From positions 43,268,369 through 43,332,368 of the forward strand of contig NC_092800.1 in the NCBI RefSeq assembly GCF_918797505.1: a stretch of 64,000 nt of DNA, in the 5' to 3' direction. The notes beneath the pieces were generated by a model that saw nothing but the letters and a program-made list of their open reading frames with translations, had not been told where the DNA came from and ran no database searches. The position numbers and the translations under genes are program-made. Below are positions 1 through 10,943 of the stretch, piece after piece. The stretch comes from Bemisia tabaci. Its lineage: Eukaryota; Arthropoda; Insecta; Hemiptera; Aleyrodidae. Every line of letters begins with the position of its first letter. Position 1 is the stretch's first letter.

Positions 1-257
1 TATCCTACAAGATTTAAGGCACACGAAACAACTAGTTAAAGAGGACTTTCAATTTTGACTGCATCTGTTACTGAAAAAAGTTTAATTTGGCATTGGAGCG
101 TTTCCTAGGCTCCCGCTTTGGTTTTCATGTTATCATATCCGTACAGTGCACACATGAACAAATGTTTTTTATCGATTCATGAATGGAATGTTTTTAAGAA
201 TGAAGGTAGTAGTAGTATGCATTTATTTTTGAGGTGGTTCCTGTCATTTAAATGAGA

Positions 258-400
258 AGAAAAAATGTGGACATAACATGTCTACAATTTGGACAATTTT
301 GGACGTATTCATGGTTGGACATTAAATCATGTGGACTTAATAAAGACTGGACTTAACGTTTAGTGGATATAAATAGCGGTGGACATTTATTTAATGGACG
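258..400 (+). repeat. Degenerate TGGACWTWAA repeat
   Basis: TGGAC, usually followed by ATTAA or TTAA, recurs about eight times (near 267, 290, 300, 315, 332, 348, 380 and 394), with GTGGATATAAA near 362. Spacing is irregular at about 10-18 bp. It may be an old, diverged short satellite. Confidence 0.5.
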
Positions 401-436
401 AAAGGTAGGTGGGCATAAAGTCCTGGAAGCCCGAAA

Positions 437-495
437 AGAATCGATTATTTAGCATTGGTTTTAATGGAGGAAATTTGGTGTTGCCAAATTGCTGG
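437..495. mobile_element. Half of a CCAGCAAATTGGC-type MITE
   Basis: AATCGATTATTTAGC...TTGCCAAATTGCTGG matches the right half of the complete element at 8748-8872. The rest of 1-731 shows no gene: the frame at 455-757 is built partly of this MITE and the next element. Confidence 0.55.
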
Positions 496-731
496 AGCCG
501 CTTCTAACGATTTGGCCGCGCAATTTTTGCTATCGATAGGAGGTAGTCCCATGAATGAGCCCGTTCTATTTCGATTAATTCACGGGGGTCCTAGACAACA
601 CGAAGCGCCCACTGGGGTGTACTCCTTAGTATCACTCTGTTCACCGACCCAAACGAATTTCATGCCAAAGAACCTAGTGGTGGGCGCTGCAGAGAACAAT
701 TACTCAAGTCACAGAGCGACGCAGTATACTA

Positions 732-1477
732 CCGTGCTAAGGAAGAACACCGTATGAGCCATCAGAGGTTGCCAAATTTCATCCGAAAAATCACGAATTT
801 CAGGAAAATCATTCATATTTCTCCTTCAACTTTTCACAGTATTTCTTTTCTAGTTTGATCTAAAAATTCTGAAAATGGAGATGTTGCATGTGTGAGGTAT
901 TTGCGATTTGACCATTGATTATAATGTATGTAAAAGTTTACGAAAAACACGATGGTGCCACTGGTTTTCTCTGAAATCAACTCCCAAGCTCAAAAAAGCT
1001 CTCAAGTTCAGGCCAAAATGGAGGGATATCCCACCTTACCCTGAGAGTCCACCTCTACATTAAAACAAACTGTCCATGCATAGATAGGGAGCAAATAATT
1101 AGCAGGGTTGCCACTTTATTTGGGGACTCCAAAACTGAAAACACGGCAACCCTGCTGATGCATTTGCTCCCTATCTTTGCATGGAGAGTTTGTTTTGATG
1201 TAGAGGTGGACTCTAAGGATAGCGTGGGATATCCCCTCCATTTTGGCCTCACTTTGAGAGCTTTTTTTGCGCTTGGGAGTTGATTTCAGAGAAAACCAGT
1301 GGCACCATCGTGTTTCTCTCAAACTTTTACATAAGAATCAATGGGCAAATCGCAAATCCCACATGCAACATCTCCATTTCAAGGAAAAATATTCATAACT
1401 TTCTTTGTAAATCGACATTTTATCGGTGGAAATCCGGCAACGTCTGACGGCTCATACGGCGTTCTTCCTTGGCACGG
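732..1477. mobile_element. CTGCCGTGCTAAGG-family element interrupted by another MITE
   Basis: The left end CCGTGCTAAGGAAGAAC and right end GTTCTTCCTTGGCACGG form the TIR. Joining 732-876 to 1376-1477 gives a sequence that follows the intact copies at 58468 and 48289 throughout. The interruption is the 877-1375 palindrome. Confidence 0.75.
877..1375. mobile_element. GGAGATGTTGCATG palindromic MITE, copy 1
   Basis: The ends GGAGATGTTGCATGTG and complement enclose arms of over 200 bp that include CACGATGGTGCCACTGG and AACTCCCAAGC. Near-full-length inverted symmetry makes it a large foldback. It lies in a CTGCCGTG-family element with AT on both sides; the empty-site comparison supports a 2-bp AT duplication. 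Confidence 0.85.
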
Positions 1478-2126
1478 CTGCAGTACGAGCTTCCCGTTGA
1501 AGCGCAAGCCTTGCCCTTGCCTCTCCACTCGACGACAGCGGGCCGCAAATCGTCACAACTACAAAGCGCTGCACATTTCCTAAACGGCCGCCGCGAAATT
1601 CCGGAATTACGCGATACGGCGCGCTTTTAATTATTGTAATGAGTTATCGACCGAACAGGCCGCCCTGGCGCGATTCGGACTTGTTTACACCATCCCCGCC
1701 GAGAACGGAGGCCCCTCCCCTTCTTTTCTTCGCCTGTGCAACACAAATGTTTATTTTGGTGATTTACCGAGCCCTAAACTCCTCAAATTTGATTTACACG
1801 GAGCCGGGTCCGGAGAGGGCCGAATCGCCGCCGTCAGCCAACGACCGCGGCGCTTACGTCCACGCTCGCCATTTGGCGGGAATCCCAGTCGGACCCCGGC
1901 AGTGGCGTGGCGTGAATAATCGATTATCGATATCTGGCCATTTGAAGCTATGGTAAAGAATCGATTACTAAGGTGTTCGCTGCGAACACCCTGATAATCG
2001 ATCTTTTTTCATAGGTTTAAATGGCATAACAATCGATATATCGCAATTCACGCCACGCCACTGGACCCCGGGGCTCGGACCTCGTCTCCGCGGATTTTTT
2101 TGCACACGACTCTCCGCGCCGCCAAT
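1478..2126. other. GC-rich island split by a hAT insertion
   Basis: Unique-looking GC-rich DNA (1484-1899, continuing 2064-2126) in an AT-rich background. It has no convincing coding signal; the frame at 1639-1956 runs into the transposon. It holds a homeodomain-type TTAATTATTG near 1627. The hAT MITE at 1900-2063 inserted into it and duplicated GACCCCGG. Possible regulatory island. Confidence 0.4.
1900..2063. mobile_element. hAT-type MITE CAGTGGCGTGGCG, with 8-bp TSD
   Basis: TIRs CAGTGGCGTGGCGTGAAT and complement, 164 bp, with a central GGTGTTCGC-TGCGAACACC hairpin. GACCCCGG occurs at 1892-1899 and 2064-2071. An 8-bp TSD with CAG...CTG ends is diagnostic of hAT-like non-autonomous elements. 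Confidence 0.92.
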
Positions 2127-2250
2127 TGGACGTAATTCTACCAAACGGAACTAAGTGCATTATGACGTGAGCCCTGTTATGCATATATTCTAATGGGTCT
2201 CAGGGCCCATGTCTTAATGCACATAGTTCCGTTTGGCAGAAATACGTCCA
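2127..2250. mobile_element. TGGACGTATTT hairpin MITE
   Basis: The arms TGGACGTAATTCTACC... and complement enclose a copy of the CATGAGCCCTG / CAGGGCTCACG core shared with 9091, 39822 and 56047. It folds almost completely on itself. Confidence 0.8.
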
Positions 2251-2415
2251 ATTTTCTCCAAGGGATGCACGCATACATGCATGCTCGCGGAACAACAATA
2301 ATGAGAGCAGAAAAAACAAGCCACTCGTCATGAGTCGGTTGCCATAGGCGGAACCGAGAAGTGGTGGAGTCGAGGGGGGCAGGGTCCCCTCTTGCAGCGG
2401 GCTGATTGTCGCGAT

Positions 2416-2921
2416 GGAGATGTTGCATGTGTGAGGGATTTGCGATTTGACTACTGATTCTTATGTGAAAGTTCGAGAGAAACACGATGGTGCCACTGGT
2501 TTTGTCTGAAATCAACTCCCAAGCTCAAAAAAAGCTCTCAAAGTGAGGCCAAATGCATTAACAATGATGCCGTGTTTTCATTTTTGGACGCTGGCGCTAC
2601 AAACCCAACAGGGATACTTCACGCATTGCGCAATGCGTGAAGTATCCCTGTTGGGTTTGTAGGCGACAGCGTCCCCAAATTAAGTGGCAACCCTGCTCAT
2701 GTATTTGCTCCCTATCTTTGCATGGAGAGTTTGTCTTGATGTAGAGGTGGACTCTCAGGGTAGCGTGGGATATCCTCTCCATTTTGGCCTCAACTTGAGA
2801 GCTTTTTTTGAGCTTGGAAGATGATTTCATAGAAAAACCAGTGGCACCATCGTGTTTCTCGCAATCTTTTACATAAGAATTAATGGCCAAATCGCAAATC
2901 CCTCACACATGCAACATCTCC
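2416..2921. mobile_element. GGAGATGTTGCATG palindromic MITE, copy 2
   Basis: Same ends and arms as copy 1. Its middle is interrupted by an 83-bp perfect-stem palindrome (2589-2671) absent from the corresponding TTTTGGAGTCCCCAAA position of copies 1 and 3. Confidence 0.82.
2589..2671. mobile_element. Minimal loopless hairpin nested in MITE copy 2
   Basis: CGCTGGCGCTACAAACCC... meets its complement at TTGC|GCAA with no loop, giving arms of about 41 bp. Diverged relatives end the dispersed repeats at 22796-22885 and 32978-33057. It may be the smallest mobile form of that family. Confidence 0.7.
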
Positions 2922-2925
2922 GTTG

Positions 2926-4043
2926 ATAGACAAAGAGGTCACAAGGGATATGGAGGGATCCTATCGGAGGAAACGGGTGATTGCAATGGATATAGGAGGT
3001 AGGTAATAGGTTAACTAGCGGCAACCCACGATAGACCCTAGTTAGTTCATCATCCCCCCCCTTTGTCTATCAGAACCACCCATTTCAACCAATAGCATCG
3101 CTCCATACTCCCTATGTCTTCTGTGTCTGTAGCATTGTTTATCGATTTCGACAATCAGCCCGCTGGCCTGAATTAGAAAGAAGAAAGAGAGGAAAATGCC
3201 GGCAGGACACAACCCTCTCAAGATTGAAACAGTTGTCCTATCAGTATGAAACATTGTAATTCTGGCTTGGAGGACAAGGTGCATAAGTGCGGTTTTCGCC
3301 ATTTCGAAAAATAAGTGTTTGAAATTTCGAAAAATAAGTGTTTGAAATTTCGAAATTACATGGATCCTTATGGTGGAAAGGAAGTTCAAGCTGACTTTTG
3401 AATGCTCAAAAATTGGAATTTGGGAGCAAATTTTTCCACAGAATATGCATTAAGACTAGTTTTAATTGAAATTATTAATATCTCGATTTTTTCAAAAACT
3501 GCACTTATGCGCCTCGTCCTAAAAGCCCCCTTTAGTGTTGAGGTATTGCCACTATCCCATAAACAGGTTAGTTGAACGTAAACGTGTCTGTCTCCACGAA
3601 ATGGTGGGTTTACCATTTGGACTGCATTTTGCAATTTGGACCTATAAATTCTGGCCCGGGTTAAAAACAACGTATGCGCCATTAGTTTTCCTGTGCACAT
3701 AAGTGGTTTTTCAGATGAGTCAGAATTTATAGTTCCAAATTGCAATATGCAGTCCATTTATACCCTCAAACACGCTGAATATCTGGTTGGAAACACACAT
3801 CGGAACAATATGCGTAATGGTGTAATGTGTGAAGTATCTCTTCGATGTCGAAGGCGCTGGAAATGCTGCGCTGCGCTACTTGCCGGCGCGCTGTTAGTTG
3901 CCCACGATAACTTAGATTGTGACGTTGTTTCTCGCAGTATAATCGTGTTGTCAACTATTCGTGGAGCTCATATTGAAAATAAATATGTTTTGAACAGAAC
4001 CTTCTTACGGAACTGGAGTCAACTGAACTGGGTAAAATATTTG
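2926..4043 (+). repeat. 1.1-kb dispersed repeat, copy A
   Basis: Closely matches 17440-18394, from GATATGGAGGGATCC to GGTAAAATATTTG, including the GCCGGCGCGCTGTTAGTTG segment that makes spurious frames near 3693-4082. Pieces recur at 35505 and, inverted, at 14815. No protein signature or terminal repeat was recognised; it could be a LINE or SINE tail, or a composite. Confidence 0.75.
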
Positions 4044-4643
4044 CCATTAGTGGGTGAAACTTTAATAATGGCCACACGGTAGTAACTGTCAGAAGTAATT
4101 GGAAACGAATAACAGAAAGCTCATTATTTCCGCTGAATATGTATGAAATACATTTATTTACCTCTGAATTATCTGTTCAACAGTAAAGGAAGTGGAAACA
4201 ATAATTTGTCCGTCAGGTGAGTACGCAGCCAAAGTGCTTAAAATGGAAACATCTTACATTTATATTCCTTCTTAGTCACAAAGTGCCTACCAAAGTTGTT
4301 ATTCTTAATGGAAAAATGTATTTTCATTTATTTTTCAGCATCTAAAGGTCCTGGCGATGGCAGGAAAAGCTTCAACCAAAAATTATAATCGAATAAAGCA
4401 GTTTTATGTAAGTTAATTCTTGCACGTTTTTAGCACTTTGGCTGCATACCCACCTAACAAATGAATTGAGTGCTACTACCGACTTGTTAAAAATTAATCA
4501 TAACTTGTCGAAGAGCCTGACTTTAACGGAGAAACCAGGCCGTTTACATAGTAATTCTCAGTTTTGAAGTATCCACTATATGAGTTTATATTTAAAGGCC
4601 AACGTGAACCTCCCTTACTTACAATGTAACTGCGTCAACCCTT
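4044..4643. other. AT-rich stretch, no feature recognised
   Basis: No reading frame with coding character, no inverted repeat of note and no match to other parts of the window was seen. Confidence 0.5.
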
Positions 4644-4872
4644 CACTGGAAAAAAAACCACATTGGATCTAGAGTCCAGACTCTTGAAAACATTGACAAG
4701 AAAAAATACTCTTAATTCAATCAGTTTTAAGCTTAAATCGAAAGGAAATCCGCTCAAATTAAGAGGCCTCGTTCTTGATTTAAGCAAAAATCCGATTGAA
4801 TCAAGAGTATTTTCTCTTGTCGACGTTTTTAAGAGTCTGGACTCTAGATCCAATGTGTTTTTTTTTCCAGTG
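4644..4872. mobile_element. CACTGG-family MITE
   Basis: TIR CACTGGAAAAAAAACCACATT and complement, with inner arms TGGATCTAGAGTCCAGACTC and a loose centre of Ser/Leu-rich spurious frames. 229 bp. The ends resemble Tc1/mariner-type MITEs; a TA TSD is clear in the 56485 copy. Confidence 0.85.
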
Positions 4873-5700
4873 CTCCTGATGAAGGCGCCACCTAAGGAAC
4901 GTCTATGAATACGACCCCGCGGACTGTACAGCCCGGGACCTGAAATAGTTTCGTTTCACCTGAATCGGAATATCCAGTCGCGGTAAGTGGGTGCTGTCTG
5001 CGGACTTGAATAAATCCCCGACGCGCCGGAGGCTGCCGGATTTCAATATAAAACAACCCGTTTTCTATCGATCATCACGGAAAAATCCTGAAAATCTCAC
5101 ACAATTCGTCAACCCTGTCGCTGACAGACGGGCCATAAATCCACACTCGGTTCGGCTTCAAAGCAAGCGGGCTTTGCATTGCGGAGTCGTCGACACGGCT
5201 GCCTAATTTCCGGGGGAAAACATCAGGTTTCCTCGATCCACGGCGGCTCCAGCCGCAGAACTGGCAACGTCGCGCGAACTGCGTTTTGGCACACAATTTT
5301 TTCGGGAAAAATGATTTATCACCGCTCTCGCATCATATGTTCGATGTTGTGGCCGCGCACAATCTGTTGTTCGGAGAGTGTTCGAATTTAAAATATAGTT
5401 GTAGAAGTTGTTTTATAAATAAAAAAAACTTTATCCGCGGCGAAAAGCTCTGAATTCGCGCGCGTGAAAATATAGGCGAGGTGGCTTTCGCTCCTGCTGT
5501 ACCTCGATCGGTGTCTATTGACACAGTTTTATTGATTTTCGCGCTGTTTTCGCCGTTTTCCGGGTTTAAATTATGAAAGCATCACCGGAGACAGGGGATT
5601 TCCGCAGCCTTCGTCATTGCTTACGTTGTTTACTCAAGGTCATACTTACGATAAACGCGCGAAAAATTGCCGGCCTAAAAATTTAATTACCGTACTACAT
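4873..5700. other. Moderately GC-rich unique island
   Basis: Mixed-composition single-copy DNA (CCCGCGGACTG..., CTCGGTTCGGC...) with several short overlapping frames, none persuasive. TTTAATTACCG lies near 5682. Possible regulatory DNA or an unrecognised non-coding exon. Confidence 0.35.
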
Positions 5701-6191
5701 TGACTTCGATGCTACTCGAAAATTTTGCGAAAATTTCTACTGTCAATTAGATGGATTTATTGGAATCGTAGTCTGACCAATTATTCGGAAAAACACGCAT
5801 TTGGATGATCTTGTTGATTTTTTTTTGTAACACAAGTAATAAGAACTTTGTGATGGAATCATTAGAAAGTGTCAGCGATTTAGACCTTGAAAATAAGGTT
5901 ACTCGTTTTTTCGTCTATTTTTCCTCGTCTTTTTCTGACTTTGCAATAAATATCTGGAGCTTCTGCGATACAAAGAAAGATAATTTTAAATTAAGTTGAT
6001 CTGTTAATGAAGAAAAATCATGAATGACATCATTTGAACAAAAGCTTTTACAATAATGCACTTTGAATGTATGTTAAGCATGCATTGATCTTATTAAGCC
6101 AGACCCTAGTTTTCTCCGATACAGACAATTACGAAGAAAAAATTAAATGAAAATCTATATATTTAATATCCTAAGGCCTTTTTGGCCTCAT
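5701..6191. other. AT-rich stretch, no feature recognised
   Basis: Only low-complexity AT-rich sequence; the frame at 5805-5999 lacks supporting context. Confidence 0.45.
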
Positions 6192-6716
6192 ACAGTTTGT
6201 GCTAATTCGATCTCGGAAACTACTGGACCGATTTTGCTCGGATTTGTTTTAAATGAAAGCTCTTAGGCTGTAGACGTGCCAACATTCCTTGGTTTTTCAA
6301 TTTGCGCGACCGACGTTGCAAAATTTACCTCGATTTGATAACGACATGCTTGCGTTTTGACGTTGGACAGTTTGTGCTAATTCGATCTCGGAAACTACTG
6401 GACCGATTTTGCTCGGATTTGTTTTAAATGAAAGCTCTTAGGCTATAGACGTGCAACATTCCTTGGTTTTTCAATTTGCGCGACCGACGTTGCAAAATTT
6501 ACCTCGGTTTGATAACGACATATTAGCGTTTTTGCCGCTGGACAGTTTGTGCTAATTCGATCTCGGAAACTACTGGACCGATTTTCCTCGGATTTGTTTT
6601 AAATGAAAGCTCATAGGGTCTAGATGTGCCAAGACCCCTTCGTTTTTCGATTTGCGCGACCGAAGTTGCAAAATTTACCTCGATTTGATAACGACATATT
6701 TGCGTTTTTGACGCGG
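6192..6716 (+). repeat. 175-bp tandem repeat, three copies
   Basis: Units start ACAGTTTGTGCTAATTCG at 6192, 6367 and 6542, each containing GGAAACTACTGGACCG and TTGCGCGACCGACGTTGC. Units 1 and 2 are nearly identical; unit 3 is more diverged. With the hairpin-rich block downstream this resembles the central repeats of Helentron-derived (HINE/DINE-1-like) elements. Confidence 0.85.
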
Positions 6717-7180
6717 ACGAGTCATATGGTTGGGGGACCTCCACCCTCTGATTTTCCGTTTCCCTCTCCACGTAAACCCATCCCTACCTGCTCACAACAC
6801 GTGTCACCCTTCTACCCTAGCGTGGGTCCTACGGCAGTTTCACTCATGTTGGGGGTCGGCTCATGTCTTCTTCCAAGAGAATTGGTGATTTATCTTCACC
6901 CTTTCGCACCGTTACATTTTCAAAAAGTGTTCTGATTTTCTTTTCCAGAGTGTTATTATTTTTCAAGTTGTTTCTTTTCTAAAAGTAGGTAATTTTCGTT
7001 TCCTATTCTTTGTTTTTTGAATTTATCATTTTGCCTCCAGGAAGTCCTCTAAGCACTGGTAGTAGCAAAATTTGGCTCGCGAAGCGAGCCAACAGTTACT
7101 CGCGGAGCGAGTAACTGGGGGTCCAGGGGCTTGCCCCCGGCTAGCGGCGCAAGCGAGCGTAGCGAGCTGAAGCAGCTAGT
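6717..7180 (+). mobile_element. Helentron-like 3' block with serial GC hairpins (tentative)
   Basis: Three compact hairpins follow each other: GGCTCGC-GAA-GCGAGCC (7074-7090), GTTACTCGC-GGA-GCGAGTAAC (7095-7115) and GGGGC-TT-GCCCC (7126-7137). The GCGCAAGCGAGCGTAGCGAGC block follows, ending near CTAGTAATAATAA. Tandem repeats plus terminal stem-loops without TIRs suggest a rolling-circle element, but no Rep or helicase remnant is present. Confidence 0.4.
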
Positions 7181-7496
7181 AATAATAATTTGTCAATATT
7201 TTTTTAAGACAGGTCTCTTTCAGGTGTATGAAAAAAAAGTTAAATAAAAGAATAGAAAAAGCTGAAAGCGTTTCGCGTTTATTGATTTCCTTTTTTTGTA
7301 CGTTGGAATGAAAGCGCAAGAAAATATATGCTATTTTTTTTTTCATTTAAAAAAATAAATTTTTTTGACACATGTCTGCAGTATAGGATTCACACGATTT
7401 CTTGGATCCATTTATTGTCGCTTTACCTGCACATGTAAACTTAATTTAACATTGTTATGGGACTCACACTGCACAGTGTCTGGTGCTTATTGCATT

Positions 7497-7545
<49 letters not shown>

Positions 7546-8747
7546 GAGTGACAAGCTCAAAAATTGAGTTATTTTCTCTTTTTCTGCACTTTCTTCATTG
7601 GTAGACAATTCTTTATCGATCACTTAATTATGGATGGACCGAAAATAAGCAGATAGAAAGCTTTAGGCAGAGAAAGTAAACATTTCAGAAACTTGCTCCT
7701 CGCATATAGATACTGTATTTGAAACAAATAAAAAATAAATAAATAAACAATATATCACTACCTCGTCAGTGGAGACATGATCTAGCGCTAGTGTCTGTTT
7801 TGGCGGATTTAATTTCATTAAACAAGAGTGACCTGTCCTAGCGGCTCCTTTACACCCTACGGAAAAAAGATAAAAGCGTAAATAAGAAATCAAATAAGCT
7901 GAATCAAGCGTCTAGAATTGCCTTGCGGCCTAACTTCCTTGTTTGATTACGTGATGAGAGATTTGATTTATATTTCTAATCTTGGCAAGCGACTTGTCTA
8001 GTAGGGAAATGTATAAATCGTCGCTAAACGACGAATTAAGCGACACTATTTCATGAGAAAGTCAGGTAGGGCGAGAAATGAACCGTTCAAAATGAAATTT
8101 TTAGACTAAAACTATTTCAGAAGACTAACAGAACGCGGAAGCGTTAGGGATAAAATGGACGCTTCAGTTAGTGGCGCGGATTAAGGGTTCACCCTTCGCA
8201 TAGCCTTATTTTTATGAATTATTGTGCAAATTATTAAAGTGGCATCTCCTAAGCATCCACGCACAGAGATGGAAAGTGAAATTTTACGTTTTTGAAATTT
8301 CATAAGCCTCGAATAAATTTCACAACAGTTGAAATGTATTATTTTTTTTTGAATTATTGATTGAACCTTTGAACGTCTGAAAGCGTTTCAGATGGTCTTT
8401 CTGTTGATGCTGCGGTGTTATGCTACTCTACTGAAGGTGCCAGACACAAAGAGGGGGCAAAAAGGGGAGTTTAGAGAGAAAAACCCCAACCTAACCTCTA
8501 AACTAAAAGAAGACATATGCAACGCGCGAATGTTTTAGGCTTCTGGTAAAAAAATTTAGAATCACTGTTTCTAGGCGTTTCTAAGCCTCCTGAATGTATC
8601 CCCAGAAGTTTCAATATATTTCATGAAATTTTCCATCTCTGTTCACGCAGGATATATTTCAGGATTTTTATTTCCGGAAAAATATGGAAATTATTCTTAC
8701 GCCGTGAGACTCACGGATTTTCAACAATCTCAGCGTTAACAGTGTGT
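7181..8747. other. AT-rich region without recognised genes; 43-base A run
   Basis: Contains a poly-A run of 43 at 7501-7543 and scattered A/T tracts. No coding region, TIR pair or dispersed match was identified. Confidence 0.5.
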
Positions 8748-8872
8748 CCAGCAAATTGGCAACATTGTTTTCCTCCATTTAAACCTATGGAAATGTATGT
8801 CGGTGCTCCGACGAGAATCGATTATTTAATATAGCTTTAAATGTAGGAAATCCGGTGTTACCAAATTACTGG
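8748..8872. mobile_element. CCAGCAAATTGGC MITE
   Basis: CCAGCAAATTGGCAAC...GTTACCAAATTACTGG TIRs around a CCTCCATTTAAACC / AATCGATTATTT core, 125 bp. Relatives lie at 437-495 and 19296-19440. Confidence 0.7.
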
Positions 8873-8942
8873 ATCTGCTTCTGTGTCATCATTGCCACTT
8901 GTTGAATTATTTAGGTATCGGAAGTACTTTCCCACCAGTCAA

Positions 8943-9281
8943 CACGGGAAAAATGGAACTGCTTATTTAACAATTTTGTAGTTAAAAAAAGTTTCCAACA
9001 TGTTTCAATGTAGATTTTACAATAAAAAAATGCTAACCTAACCACCTCCGTGGTTGAATTGGCTTCCTACTATTGTGAAATGTATACATTTGGACGTATT
9101 TCTGTCAAACGGAGCTATGTGCATTGAGACATGAGCCCTGAGACTCATAAGACTATATGCATAACAGGACTCACGTCATAATGCACATAATTCCGTTCGG
9201 CAGAAATTCATCCATTTGAAACATGTCGAACATATTTTTTCACAATTTAATTGTTAAATTAGCAATTCATTTTTTTCCGTG
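8943..9281. mobile_element. CACGGGAAAAA TIR element with a nested hairpin
   Basis: The left arm CACGGGAAAAATGGAACTGC...CAACATGTTT pairs with the right arm AACATGTCGAAC...TTTTTTTCCGTG. The TGGACG hairpin at 9091-9214 sits inside. Its right arm also resembles 43542-43607. Confidence 0.6.
9091..9214. mobile_element. TGGACGTATTT hairpin MITE
   Basis: 124-bp palindrome, TGGACGTATTTCTGTC... with a CATGAGCCCTG core, matching 2127-2250 and 39822-39946. Confidence 0.8.
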
Positions 9282-10022
9282 AATGACGGGTTAAGGCTTG
9301 CATGACTGCTCATTGATCCAAATTCCATAGATGGGACTCCATAAGCATTGTGAAAATTGCAGAACACGTAGCTCGATCGCAAAGTTTCAAAATCTTCTCT
9401 AGAGCTAATTTTTTCCAAAAAAAAGAAAGGAGAAAACCCATGGATATCATTCTTCGAAATCTTTACAAAACATTCTGAGGAGAACGAAGAGAAATCAGTA
9501 AAAATTCCAAGACACAAGATCCATTGGCCTCTCTTTGGTAAAAATTAAACTGTGACAAGAAATCTTCAACCTTGCAATACGTGTTTTGTGACTTCTAGCA
9601 TTGATATATGTCGGTAAATTTAATGATTCTATAATTCGAATGTATTCAGAAAAATGAGACAAGAGCCGTTAAATTGGATATTTTATTTCAAACCGTCACC
9701 CCCCCCCCCCTCAAACAATAGTATTGATGGCTCCCATGATAATTTTAATGTTGTTTCGTCTCTGGAGGTAGCTTAAATTACTTAAGCAGACGTTTTTCGT
9801 CAACACTCACTTAAAGTAAACTGACTCCCAGTCTAGCCCAGTTCCGTGCCCTGCTACAGTGATGCCGGAGTTACGGTCACGAGATATTGCTATTCTTGTC
9901 GTAATGGGTCAATAGGTCAGTTGCGTTAGTCACAGGATCGTATTTTGATGGTTTAAGCATGTAGATTAGAAGAAAACAGAGAGATCCATTCAAACGCAAA
10001 GTGTCTACGTCCAATATAAAAA

Positions 10023-10237
10023 GAGATATCGCCCATCGAAAAACACGGCGTATTACGTCATCTACCGCGGTTGTTCGTACCATGGTTTTTTCACCTTGGT
10101 TTCGCCTATCAAGGAATATGAACATTTACACTGGTTGTTCGACGTGAACACAGAAAAGACCAAGGTGGAAGAAACCATGGCATGCACTCCTGTTGTAGAT
10201 GATGTCATGCGCTGTGTTTTTCGATGAGCGATATCTC
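10023..10237. repeat. Foldback with ~78-bp arms
   Basis: GAGATATCGCCCATCG...TTCACCTTGG pairs with CCAAGGTGGAAG...CGATGAGCGATATCTC around a ~60-bp loop. A diverged relative is 10446-10670. Confidence 0.75.
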
Positions 10238-10445
10238 CGCTAATATTGGTTGTAGAATTTGACGTACCTATGTAGAGAACATATTGATTTTTGCTACTCT
10301 ATCAGTCAAACCTTCATCTGTCACGTAGTATGCAACTGATCCACTGAGCTTGTCAAATATTTGTACTTTGATTATTCCAGATTATAGATCAGCAAAAAAT
10401 GATGAGATCTGTCCAAACACCAAATTTCCACCTTCGATATAAATG

Positions 10446-10670
10446 GAGGTATTGCCCTTCACGGAACATAGGAAAAAGCCGTATGACGTCATCCCTGGTG
10501 CATTACATGGTTTCCCATACTTTGGTTTCACTCACATTTTAAGCAAAGGAACAAGTGCAAATGTGTGTGCCAATAATTGATAAATTCAAGGTAGAAGATA
10601 CTATGACATGTAGACTACCACAGTGGATGACGTCATTCATATACGGTGTTTTCGAGGGGTGATATAGCTC
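10446..10670. repeat. Foldback, diverged second copy
   Basis: Arms GAGGTATTGCCCTTC... and GGGTGATATAGCTC, with TGACGTCAT in both arms, are arranged as in 10023-10237 but with more mismatches. Confidence 0.55.
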
Positions 10671-10850
10671 AAGGCAATTGGATAGCACATCTGAATGCGG
10701 TTCTGTGATCTGCGAAACTGAACCATTGTTGTACTTTTAAAATTAAATGTCTCCCAACGAAACTCGGTGAAAAAATTGCGTAGATATATTCTGGTTCGAT
10801 AAGTGAAAAACATTTTCAGTTTCATTTCGTCTTTATCATTCCATTATCTT

Positions 10851-10943
10851 CCAGGAGGAACCCAATCAAATACCTTCATGGGCAACCTAAGTACCATCTG
10901 CCATTCTCCGCACGTGTCCATACCAAACCAGCTGCCTGGTTTT
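10851..10943 (-). pseudogene. LINE reverse-transcriptase C-terminal fragment
   Basis: On the minus strand it reads KTRQLVWYGHVRRMADG, then a frameshift, then LRLPMKVFDWVPPG. This Q-L-x-W-Y-G-H-V-x-R...L-P...W-x-P-x-G pattern is the conserved tail of insect non-LTR retrotransposon polyproteins. A better preserved piece is at 42172-42540. Confidence 0.7.

Noticed and set aside
3693..4082. 129-codon frame with a hydrophobic stretch
   Set aside because: Falls inside the 1.1-kb dispersed repeat; the equivalent frame in copy B (18074-18271) is broken.
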